From the NCBI RefSeq assembly GCF_001949145.1, contig NW_019091360.1:3884324-3948323 (forward strand): a DNA stretch of 64,000 bases, given 5' to 3'. How positions within the stretch are numbered: position 1 is the first letter of the stretch; every line of letters begins with the position of its first letter. This stretch comes from Acanthaster planci. Lineage: Eukaryota; Echinodermata; Asteroidea; Valvatida; Acanthasteridae. Below, piece by piece: positions 1 to 12,200 of the stretch. Under the pieces are notes generated by a model. The model was given only the letters and a program-made list of their open reading frames with translations. It was not told the origin of the DNA and did not search any database. The translations under genes were made by a program, and so were the position numbers.

Positions 1-1189
1 CCTAGCCAAGGTGAAAACAGGTTCACTTGAACAATTCAGAGGAGGCACAAAGCGATTTTCGTTTTCTCCGGTTCACCGAGCCCCAGAATAAGAGACTGCT
101 TGCCGCAGGCAAAGTCTACGTTATCCAGACACCTGTTAAGTAAACAAATAACTGGTCCTGTAAACTTGATGGCTATTCATTACCTCTTCAAAGGACATGT
201 CAGAAACATATTATAGGTCACGCACATTTATACATTAAGTAAACATGCCAGGCATCAATGTTAAAACCGGTTTGTTAACAATATTGACTTGGAAATGTTT
301 TCCAATGGTTGTTTTGTTTTTCTCTCTCAAATTTGTAATTGTGCAGTCATGAATGTTTCTGAAATGCCTAGGAGTGGGAATCTTCTTGTCCTCATCGATA
401 TTCTAGCAAGCTCTTACTGCGTTGTCGAACTCAAATTTTGCGGTGAATGCATTTGGGATGATTTCACAGATGAACTTGGTCGAGTAAATTGAGGATGTTC
501 GGACAGTGTTCTTTAAATAGTCGTAACATAACGGATAAAGAGCCCAAGAAGTCGCTAGGAAGAGCAACGTCAGCAGGAAAATTTGGCCGTTTTCTAGCCT
601 TTCCGTGAGCCCTTTTTGTGTCGTAAGATTCCAATTTCTTGTTTATAGATAAGTACTGATAAGGATCTTGTACCAGTTTTACACGATATCACGCTGGCGT
701 GCTTATTGATACGTAAAGAATTTGGATATAGGCCCAGACAAAACTTGTCCAAGGCAAGCGCAGCAAATTATATGGGCGTGAGTGAGCGTTGTTGAATAGA
801 CAGGAAGGGGATCAAATCAAGTAACAAGGCGTGAAATCGAAAGCTCCCCTGGGTTATTTCAGTATTGTTGGTGTGTGCTTTCCTGGACTGAAGACTCATA
901 CTTAAGTGTTGAATGCCTATCTAGGTTCAAAATTCTGGAGAACATTGACTTTAAAGCAACGAAAATAATCCACTTGTGTTGTTGTTGTTTTTGTTAATGC
1001 ATGTTTACGCTTGTGCCTACAGTGCATTGTTCTATTCGACAGAGAGAATGTCCATCGTTTAGACTTATCGCAGTATTTCTGTGTTCTGTAAACTCAATAC
1101 ACCATCCCTCCCGCCAGTTATGTCTAAGTTGGCATCCATGTTCGGCCAAAATTATCATAAAGTTGTGATGATCATTCAATCCTTCACAG
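1..1189. other. Upstream intronic/non-coding stretch
   Basis: No exon that could precede exon 1 (it must end in phase 1) was found. An open stretch at about 21-161 after a possible cag acceptor ends in TAA and shows no domain. I see no promoter signal I can support. Confidence 0.4.
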
Positions 1190-3281
1190 AATCGGCGTCA
1201 GATTCGGAATACGAAACTGCTCGTTCCTATTTTACATCTGGGTAAGTCTTTCCACTCATGTAAAAAAAAACAGATTCGAAATAGGTCATGTTTCTTTATG
1301 TCTCGTTTCTTTATTTACATGTAGCTTGACGCTATTTTATGATAATGTCTAATTATGATTAGTCTAATTATTTCGATTTGAATTCGCCGTGCTTGCTGTA
1401 TGTAGTGAGCCCCCTACACCTTCAACTTGTTTTTATCGTTGACTCGACAAACACAATACTGGCTTGCACTTGTTTGATCTGCTATTTCTTGCGATCGCAG
1501 GTGTTTAAAAAGTCAATAGGACCGGCAAATACCAAACGATGAAAATGAGCATTATGATACGCTCTGATATCGCTAGGCCGATGGTACACCTTGGATGACC
1601 TTGTTTACACAAAGCAGAGAAACGTTGACTGAATTTGGATGCGTAACTAAGCAGAGTTGAAGCAGTAACCCACATGTGTATGATATTGAACAACTAGGCA
1701 TAATGAACACGGGCAATACAGTCACAGTACGCAAGGGGAGGAGGTCGGTTTCTCTCAGGTGGTTCATCAGTGTTCAGTGCTTGTCATGGGAAATCAAACT
1801 CGCATTGTTATGGTTCGCTCTTGGAGCACTTCTTGATCGTTTTTCTCTGTGGAAAGTATATCCCATCAACTCACATCTTAAAGTATTGGTGCTTTGAAGA
1901 GGAAAAAATCGGCCACGCAGGAAACTAAAATAAACCAGAAAGTGGCCTGAACATACTGAAATTCTACAATCAGTCACTTAAAATTTGATGCTGCTGAGAT
2001 TGTCGGAATGTGAAGAAACCCAAGCAATAATGAAAAACTTGTCTGGCTTTATCGTGACATAAAATAAAATAAAATGCAAAGAAAACAAAACAAAAACCTT
2101 CATGAGGGACTAAGTTTGGTAGCTCCCCCCACACATAGACTCCTGTTCTTAGATGAGAATCGCTTTTTTGCCGCTTAGGGATGAAATAGTGGATCATCTC
2201 GGCGAGACGTGGTTGTCAAGAGGAATTACAGAAGCGAACACAGTCCCTAAGAGGACTGTGAAGATTACAACACACGGAGCCACTGCACCGCGCTTCACCT
2301 TCAAGCCCCAAAGTCGAGTAGTTGAAATCGGCCAAACAGCGAAACTTATTTGTGGCGTGAAAGGTACCAATAAAATAAGATGAAAATAAAATAAAAATAA
2401 AAATACTGCAGGAAACTGAAGCATCACGAAACATCACGAAAACAAATTGAGAATGTAGTTTCAATATTTTTTCTCTCGTTTTCTGGAGCACTGTTTTCTT
2501 TATTAAAGGCGATTGCCTCATGCCATTTCAAACAAATCAGAGCTTTCATCTTTAGTATACCTACATTTTTGTCAATTTTTTTCATACAAACTCTTTGGAC
2601 AACATCTAGAAGGTACTTCATGACAGCATTATGGCCTGGCCTACTCTGGAAATCTTAAGAGCTGTTTTCAGGTTGTGAAACAATAAGCTTTTTACTCCAA
2701 ATAATCCACGGCTTCCCCCGTATACAGTTTGCTTGAGACCGAGGGCTTAGTACGTCAAATCTTATCATTTCACTCCGTGTGGGGTAATTTATCTTCAAGT
2801 CATTCCTTCTTGTCTTGAATATGGGCTCTGTGTTCTTAATTCCCTTAATCCGTTAATTGGTAATAACAAGAACAAACGTTTGTCTTAGGATCGCCCAAGC
2901 CGCACGTGAGTTGGTTCAGTCAGGGTATGGAACTCAAAAACGAGGGACGTTACCGCGTCTTTGAGGGTGACGAACCGGGGAACTTTGTGCTTGAAATCCG
3001 TGAGATCAAACCCACCGATGCCGGTACCTACACCTGTACGGCTGGGAATATAATAGGGCAAGTCTACTGTTCTACAGATCTCTCCGTTGAAGGTTTGTGT
3101 TTCAGAGTTACCTCGAGTTCGAATGAGTTCTTATACCAAAGGCTTTGCAGTCAAATAAATGCTGCCTGCAAAATTCATGCTTCTAATCCTAAAATTTGTA
3201 ACACGCTATTATGATTTTTTTTCTCCCAGAATTTGGTGAGCCGGATGTTGATGTTCAGATTATGGCTGACGAAATGTCAAG
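1190..3281 (+). CDS. Exons 1-4: acidic/Ser leader and first Ig domain
   Basis: Exons 1190-1241, 2179-2363, 2889-3092 and 3230-3281 of the obscurin-like gene. The leader is rich in Ser, Asp, Glu and Tyr ([14 protein letters not shown]). The Ig (I-set) domain is split across exons 2 and 3: PRFTFKP start, B-strand Cys in KLICGVKG, Trp in VSWF, and the DAGTYTC motif. Junctions are GGG/GAT (exons 1-2), a G/GA Gly codon (2-3), a G/AA Glu codon (3-4) and AG/C Ser into exon 5. Exon 1 is short and rests on its splice sites and frame only. Exons 2 and 3 are secure because the Ig fold is intact. Confidence 0.75.
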
Positions 3282-6200
3282 GTGAGTCGCCATTTGTGAT
3301 CATTTATTGTCAATCCCCCTAACAACCAGCCTCTTGTCTTGTCGCTTCACGTCGTCAAAAACTTTTTAAACTCCGCCTTCTAGAATCCTGAAATTACAAG
3401 ACGATTGAGGGCGTCTTTCATCTCCGCTCGCGCATCATTTGTGATAATTATAAGCATAGTTTAGCCAAAAGCAGGCAGAAATCTTGGTTTCACTTTTCCG
3501 AAGTAAAGGTATTTATAAGCTGGTAATGTGTGTATCTGTAGTGAATAAAATGTCATGGTATTCTAGCATTTTAGTGGGTACACTGTACCCACTTTTCTGG
3601 TAACATGCCGCTGACTTTGCCAAGAACGGTTAAAAAATCTTTGACTTAACACTTAACACTAGTAGAAGGTGGAGTTTGTTTCCCGCGAGTAGACTGTCCA
3701 CATGTGTTGTCAAAACCGCTTTTGTTGAAAAATTTTCGAATACATTAAGTTAAATTCTGATACTATGACATTCATAATGCATGCTGTGGAACCTTTGTTA
3801 AGGATTTCAGTGTCATGAAATTTAGTCTGAGTGCATACATGCAGCTGTTCTAACCTATTGTTTGTTTACCGGTTGTAAAGATGTACCAGCCTGCTTCCTG
3901 TAGGTTTAGATAGGGTTCTTTTCTGCAATTAAGTTGATTAATTGTTGGAGTTTATATCCGAATCCCGATCTGTTAGAAATAGTGATACAAATTGGCAGGT
4001 ACATGTACATGTAAGTGGTAATTAATCTAGTCCTCACCCATTTTTGTAGATCTTTTTTCTCTGTGATCTGAAAGTGTTGACGTTAGTTGTTTATTTTCCA
4101 GATTTTACAATTCAGTTAATTGTTTTGTAGCTCTTACTACAAATACAATAACCAAAAAGAAGCATTCTTACAATACTTATAGTAATTATAGACCCCCCAC
4201 CCCCTAAAAAAAAACAAACAAAAAACCTGAACAATGTCTGACTGGGTTTATCCTTGAGACATGTAATCAGATTTTCCAAGAAAGTGTCTATTTTAAGTCT
4301 TTCTTTGTGGCGTATACGTGCAATAATGCCTGGAGAAACTGAAAGGTTTGTGACCTCTTTGACTTTGTCTTGAATTTTCCTCATGAATAGAAGTTAATGA
4401 TATGTCCTTTTGGATGAAACACGGGTGATTATGTTGTTTGTGCTTAGCTGATCAGGTTTAAAGTATCAGGTTTTCTTGCATAATGCACAGTTTATATATC
4501 AGGGTCACATGAGCTCAGTTTCCTGGTGATACTCACTAGGAAACTGAGCTCATGGTGATTGATGATTGATGATTTACAACTTGCTACTGCAACATTTCCA
4601 CAAGTCTGTCTGTGTAGGGATTACTGTACATTCCTTGTCAAGTTTTGGCTACTGGTGAATGGTCGTAAAGCATTTCCAATCACAGCTGAACATGATGACA
4701 TTGCAGGTAATAAGGTCACCCTGGGTTTAGCTCCCCAGGGAGATCTTTTTCACAGAAGAGCCATTGATTTTTTTTTCTCACAGCTTGTACAAAAGATTCC
4801 CCTGTCACATGGCCAGTCAAGCTGTTGCAAGGATGACCAGAAATCAATGGAATTCTGATACGGGCAAACTGACGGCATTGTGAACTGCACTGTCACTGTC
4901 CATCACACTTGTTGCTGGGTTGTTTGATGGCATCAGTTGGAAAGGTTTCACCCAGGGGGGTTAGAAAACCACTTCTGTTACTCGCTATTTAACACAGATG
5001 GGAGCAAGCATGTTGGAAACAGTTCATGTAAACACCAGGCCTTGGAAAAACTTGTTGAGTAGATACAAGCCGAGGCAGCATAATTGTTGGATGTGGTGGT
5101 TAACATTTGTGGAGCTAGACATGCCTCAGGAATCATGAGTCAAAATGAATTTGTCAAAGTTGGTGAGAGAAACCAGTTAAGGAATTGTTTGGGTGACTGT
5201 TTTCTCGCTTCCTGTGTTTTGGATGGCAGAAGCAAAGAAAAGATACCGCGTTTGGTGAGTCACAGGGCTAATTTTTTGGTCTTCTCTGATGTGTTTTTGA
5301 TTGTACTGTAATGCATCGAGGAATCTTCTAAACCTTTGGATGAGTTTGATAGCAAGAAAATCACTTAAAAAATGATTTCTTTTTCTTTTTGTTTCTATAG
5401 CTTGCCAGTCCAATATCTCCAGTATGGACCCATGGTTGCGAGGGAGGCGGCGGTTGAATCTCCAACCACCAAAGAGGAGGCGCAACCTGTTATTCCACAG
5501 AAGTTGTTTGCCATGGAAGGAGAGCCCACACAGCTACAGTGTCCAGTGGCAGGTAAGTCAGAGTTTTATAGTTAAAGCGGATTTATATAAGGACAATTTT
5601 ATTTGACATATTGGCATACAACATCTTCATCTCTTCATATTTAGAATAACAATTGTTTGTATTTTTAAAAATTGGTAACCTGAAGAACACTGTTCAAAGC
5701 ATTATGAACAGGACTGTGTCTTTGGAGCACTGGAACGTTATAGAAACAAAACCTAATGAAGAAAAGAACAATTACATCCACATATTCTAGCAGTGAGTAA
5801 TTGTGTAGGCTGTCGTTTGTTTAATAAAGTTAAGCTGTATGTTGTTGGACTTTTTGTATAAAAGGCGCAAGGTAAGTGAACCATTGCTACCTGTTTTTTT
5901 TTTTTTTTGTCAACACTGATCAGACAATTAATTTTGTTTTTAATGACACTACACAAAATGTGTCGACTGGCTGAAAAAGAGTTCAAGAGTTTTCTCAGAA
6001 AGAATATGTTTATGCCAGTCAGACTGAAATATTCTGGTTATGTTGTGAACTTAGAGTCTAACCACGGTGATCATTTCCATGAAATTGGGGTCATTTCCTG
6101 AAGTTTGTTAATTTTTGTTGTGATTAAGTTTGTGTTTGTTGTGGGGCAAATCATTGGAATACCAGGAGTTTATTGTTAATCTTACTCTGTGTAGGTTCAG

Positions 6201-9200
6201 CCAGCCAAGTCTAAATTTGCAAAGAGTTGACGTGCAATTTATTTGGCAATCCACTTTTTCGCTGTAAACAGTTGTGAACCAATTGGATTTGTTCCTCTAC
6301 TTTTCATTTCAACTTTTACATACATGTTATCTGACACGGTAATTTAAAATACATTGAGAGTGGCCTTTGTTCGTGTGAGTGGAAGATCACAAAGGTGTCT
6401 AACCTGCTTCTGAAGTTGAACAATATTAGTAAGTCCATCTAATGCCAAGGGTGGCCCCCCCAATAAAAAAAAAGGCCCGCTAAAGAGGAATAGACAGGAA
6501 CATTAGGAGGAAGTTAAGACTGGAAATTAATTATTGCCTTGCCATGCTGCAGCCTGAGTGCAAAGACCACATGCTGGGCATTCTCACCCACTAGATCTGC
6601 TGTTAATGATTAATGCCCGCTATCATTTGTAAAATTTACCTTGCAATGACACCCACAATGCAGTGTCAACAAAGAAGCCCTAGGTTCCCCTAAGGTCTGG
6701 TATGTGTTTGTGTATGATGATATGGGAAACCAGGTTCTGTGGAAGTGGGTTTTTTTGGAGAGGGATTGTACGGAATTACGGGGTGGGCCCACAGGACTCT
6801 GATTCAGTTGTGCTGGATGAACTCACGTATGTAGGCAGACTTTTGGATTAGTTTTACCTGTAGATGTATGAGACTCGTTTCATCAGAGTAAGCGAATAAT
6901 AACTTACTTTTTAAAAAAAACATTTGCATGCAGTGTTTAAATAGTAACAAAAATTCTTCAAGGTGGCATTGATTAACTTGAGAGGTTATGGAATGCCGGC
7001 TTCATGACATCAATAACTGATCGTATTTAATCTGGAGATTATATTCTTAGAAAAATGGCACATCCAATTTTCCTCGCAACCTTGATTTGGTTTCCCCCAT
7101 GTGCAGGTCATGAACGGTCATCTGTTACTTGGTACAAAGACAGGGAAGCCGTAGTTCCTAGTGATCTCAGAGTCATCAGCGAGAGTGGCGATAGTCATCT
7201 TCTGACATTCCTGAAGACTCAGTTGGATGACGAGGGGGAGTACACGTGTTGCCTCACCGAGTCACCTCATACTTTACTCTGCTCCTGTGTCCTAATTGTC
7301 AAAGGTAAGTTTGTGATTGTTTTTTTGATCTACACGGAGGGAGTTAAGGTTGAGGTGTATTCTAACATGACCCTTTTAACGCATGGGTAGTCTTTGTTAC
7401 TGTAGTGTTCTTCGTACACAATGTGGCATATTAGTCTCAGTGGTTTTGGATCAGAAGGTATGAAATATCTCAGATATCCAAGGCAACTTTCCACTTGCAG
7501 AGAGCAGGGTAACTTTCAGATGGTGCAGCCATTTTTTTACTTCAGTATCGCAACTATCACGCTTTGAAAATGTTGGTATGGGTCAGTATGTATAAGTCTG
7601 GGCATGGATGTGGCTACTGACTGACAGTTTTTAAAAAGGGCGAAGAAATGTTTGTTTTCTAGATGCCAGCAACTTTCTCAAGAGTCTCTCTGTTTTCCTG
7701 CGATGTTTATTGAGGCCTGTTCCCATGTTTTGTTTGCTACATGTACTGGGTAGCCTTGGCTGGATGGTTGGATGGCAAGAACTATAAATAAATGACATGT
7801 AGAAAGTTTCCCTGATCTGATGTTTTCTCACCTCCCAACCTCTGCTTCCTCCACCCAATGAGATATAATTTATTTGTGTGTCTTCATCCTACCAATATCT
7901 TTCTGAAAGGATATGAGTTTGATCACAATGCAGTGTTACATTGTGACTTTGTTTCAGTTGGTTTTCAACGTACTTCAATGTTGTTTTCTTGTTCAATGAG
8001 CCAGAAGACTTTTTTTTCTTTCCTAGTTTGCTTGTTAACATATGGTTTAAAGTGGTTAGTTAAATCACCAAAAATCTGTTAAGTTGATTAATAGCTACTG
8101 GTACCCAGACTTGGATTAGGACGGTCTAGGATTAGACAGGAACAGATTTGTTAGATTGGTTATATCACAGAGGTTGTCAGTGTGATCAGCTAGTTCAGTT
8201 ATCATTACTATAATATGAGTTAGGATTGTTCCGGATTAGGTTGGCATGGGTTTAATTGTGACATCATTTAAGTTTACAAATCTATTCATCAGCAGGTAGC
8301 ATTTGTCATGACTTTGATTTGGGTTGGAGAGTAAAATCTTCCTTTTTTTGTGAGCTGTCCCGTGAAAGTTTTCTCATGGATAATACCATGAAAATTTGCT
8401 TTGATGAATTGAACCGTGAGTTTTCATGGTGAATAACATGTACGGGTATTCACATTGATTGATATTACTATTTATATCTGTGACTACAAACACCAAGGAT
8501 TTGGTTTCACAATAGCAGTTTGTGCATTCCAGATTTTTATGCAAATTGTGTAATATTACTGAGTCCCTGTTATACATCTCGTAGCTAACAAACAACATCT
8601 GCAATTTTTTTGGTTGAATTTTCAAGGCCTTCCAAAGCTCAAAGTTTAAATCAATTAATTTTACCAGTTATTTGTGAGTGCAGTAGGGCATGTGATATTT
8701 CTCTGCTTACGAAGTAGATAAACAGACTTTGAAGAGCTCTTTAAAAATATTACTATCATCTTCTGATAAGATTGTGGTTCAAGTGTGAGTTGGGAAACCT
8801 CTGACTTATTACAGAATGGAATTGGTATGGAAATAGACTGTAGAATTTCCCTTGTTATTGAGTGATATCGNNNNNNNNNNNNNNNNNNNNNNNNNNNNNN
8901 NNNNNNNNNNNNNNNNNNNNNNNNNNNNNNNNNNNNNNNNNNNNNNNNNNNNNNNNNNNNNNNNNNNNNNNNNNNNNNNNNNNNNNNNNNNNNNNNNNNN
9001 NNNNNNNNNNNNNNNNNNNNNNNNNNNNNNNNNNNNNNNNNNNNNNNNNNNNNNNNNNNNNNNNNNNNNNNNNNNNNNNNNNNNNNNNNNNNNNNNNNNN
9101 NNNNNNNNNNNNNNNNNNNNNNNNNNNNNNNNNNNNNNNNNNNNNNNNNNNNNNNNNNNNNNNNNNNNNNNNNNNNNNNNNNNNNNNNNNNNNNNNNNNN

Positions 9201-12200
9201 NNNNNNNNNNNNNNNNNNNNNNNNNNNNNNNNNNNNNNNNNNNNNNNNNNNNNNNNNNNNNNNNNNNNNNNNNNNNNNNNNNNNNNNNNNNNNNNNNNNN
9301 NNNNNNNNNNNNNNNNNNNNNNNNNNNNNNNNNNNNNNNNNNNNNNNNNNNNNNNNNNNNNNNNNNNNNNNNNNNNNNNNNNNNNNNNNNNNNNNNNNNN
9401 NNNNNNNNNNNNNNNNNNNNNNNNNNNNNNNNNNNNNNNNNNNNNNNNNNNNNNNNNNNNNNNNNNNNNNNNNNNNNNNNNNNNNNNNNNNNNNNNNNNN
9501 NNNNNNNNNNNNNNNNNNNNNNNNNNNNNNNNNNNNNNNNNNNNNNNNNNNNNNNNNNNNNNNNNNNNNNNNNNNNNNNNNNNNNNNNNNNNNNNNNNNN
9601 NNNNNNNNNNNNNNNNNNNNNNNNNNNNNNNNNNNNNNNNNNNNNNNNNNNNNNNNNNNNNNNNNNNNNNNNNNNNNNNNNNNNNNNNNNNNNNNNNNNN
9701 NNNNNNNNNNNNNNNNNNNNNNNNNNNNNNNNNNNNNNNNNNNNNNNNNNNNNNNNNNNNNNNNNNNNNNNNNNNNNNNNNNNNNNNNNNNNNNNNNNNN
9801 NNNNNNNNNNNNNNNNNNNNNAAGCATCAAATGTAACAGTCTGTAAGCCCCCCCCCTTCAAGTTGCTTTTAGCCACAAATAGAATGTCAGGGTTTAGGAG
9901 CAGAAAGTTTCACGAAGTGTTTCTGAATGGCAGGCTGAAAGTGACACACACTTAGACAATCTGTGTCAGGAACATAGTCATCAACATCCTTATTCACTTT
10001 GCACAAAGGTTGTGAGCTTAGAGATCACATAATCAACACTTTACGAATTACACCTCCCCTTTCGAAGAGGATGTTTGTCTATTGAACAGGATACATGTAC
10101 ATGGTATGAGTAATGTCCAGCGACATTTTCCAACCTAGGCCTTTCTTATTGTTTCTGTTTATTCCAAGCAGTGACTAAATAAAATGGAGATGAGAAAGAT
10201 GGTAGACATTAGCCTAATACTTATACCATGATAGTTATTTCTATAAAGTTTCACAAGGTTTGTAAATTTTGTGGAATGCATTTGCTGTTACCATTTGTTC
10301 ACAGTTTTCACGAAGAGACAATTTTCTCATCGGATTGCAAAACATAGGTTTAGAGAAAATCGAATTTTAAGTTTGTCTCTTCTTCAAACGCTTAATTTCC
10401 TAGAATTTTCACCAATGCTACTCCATGAAAGAGGGGATGTTACATGACACAAAACTAATATTTCTAGAACTTAATTAATGTCATTTATTTTGTAAACAAA
10501 CAAGATTGTCTGTTTGTGAAATGCCAAAAATCTTGTGACTTTTGGTTTCGTCAAAGTGAAAACGGCACACACAATACACGCTTTTGCCACATTGTGCAAC
10601 ATTGTTTTTGTATAAATTTCTGGAGTCAAATTGTCTCTTCATGAAAACTACAAAACCAGTTTTGCCCACGGTTTTGATCTTTTTGCCAACGTTATATCTA
10701 TGGAAGACAACATAGTCTCTTCGTGAAAACCTAAACTGCAGTATAGTTAAATATTACCTCACAGGGAGCACCGTGATTTGGGTGATTTCAGTAGATTTGG
10801 TAAAAAACGATTACATCCAGTTGTAAGCATTACCTAGCCTAGTTGATTTTGCCAAAAAAACCAGAAACCTGAAAAAAAATCATGACTTGGGGTCAAATTG
10901 TCTCTTCGTGAAAACTGTGACAATTGGTTGCTATATACTTACATAAACTGGATCAGGTTTATTGAAGCAAAATTAGGAATTTTACAATGTGCCAAGTAGA
11001 TCATGGCTATCAAATTATGAACACGCATGTACCACTTTACTTTTAGTAGTTCTCAGAGTCATCATCCCAAATTTCTGTCAGTAAAATTGGATTTGTATTG
11101 ATACCTGAGTAACCATGGTTGAAGTCAAGTACATGTGCGACACCAAGAATTAATGCTAAGCCTACAACCCAAGAGGTTTGTGTAGCTAGGAAATGAAATG
11201 GGTTAAGTTTGCAACAAATGCATGGTGAAAACTTTGTTGGTCTGTACATGTACCCGCTTTGGGGGTTTTCTCTCCAGTCATTTTAACTGAACTCCAAGCC
11301 AAAATCTGTAAGCTAAGCCTTAACCCAGGGACACTGAGACATCAAAGGCAATTGCCTCAATGCCCATTCCAATGTCCAAGTAGACAAAGTTGATTTTCTT
11401 ATAAAAGTGCCATTTGCAAGTGAGAATGGCCTTGCCGTTTAAGAACGATGTTCCTGCCGTGCTTAGCCTGTATGGGAATGTCCTTTTCACTACTGTTAAG
11501 ACTTTCCACACCACATCTGCTAATATCAAAATACATGTACCTGCTCAAAGTATGACGGAGAGATTGGATGTAACAAATACCATCTCATCTTGGTACTTCC
11601 TTCTCACACATAAATGAAACCATTATGAAAATGACATCATGAAATACTTATCGGAGCACTTCTTACTCTGACAGCAAATTGGGGTGTTTGTTTGGTTCCA
11701 CACTACGGTGAATATGATCCAGCCTTTACACAGAGGATTTCCAACTTTGTATTCAGCATCTGTCTGCTAAGCATCTTCAGTCGTGTCAAGACACCGTATC
11801 AATAGCATTTCTTCTCTCACCAAGCAAAACATTAATGTAAACTCGTATGTGGAGTTGTGATACAACTGCTTGTAAGAGTTCCACTCCTCGGTCCCTGAAA
11901 GTCTGGTTCATTACAAAGTAGATGATGACATTGATGAAACTGTTAGCAACAAGGAGCCAGTGAGACAGAAACATGAAAAGGCTTGGGACCAACACAGCTT
12001 CCAACACGCGCACCAGGGTAGTGATGATGGCGTACTGGTTGAAACAAGTGCAGCCGGCAACCGCCGTGCTTGTTGTCATACGGAACAGTTTGGCTGTGTG
12101 TTTGGACCTTTTGCCTGATGCATGCCTTCTCATTTCAGAATTCTCTCCCATTGAGTGCGAATTGACTATTGCTGATGGTCTGATCAGGAGCACTTGTTGG

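Noticed and set aside
21-161. Possible upstream exon after cag at 18-20 (VHLNNSEEAQSDF...)
   Set aside because: It ends in TAA, has no matching donor phase for exon 1 and no recognisable domain.
5177-5485. Minus-strand frame of 102 codons
   Set aside because: Lies partly antisense to exon 5, no splice or domain support.
8661-9955. Three to four long open frames of 320-390 codons on both strands
   Set aside because: They run through the N gap; the apparent openness is unknown sequence.
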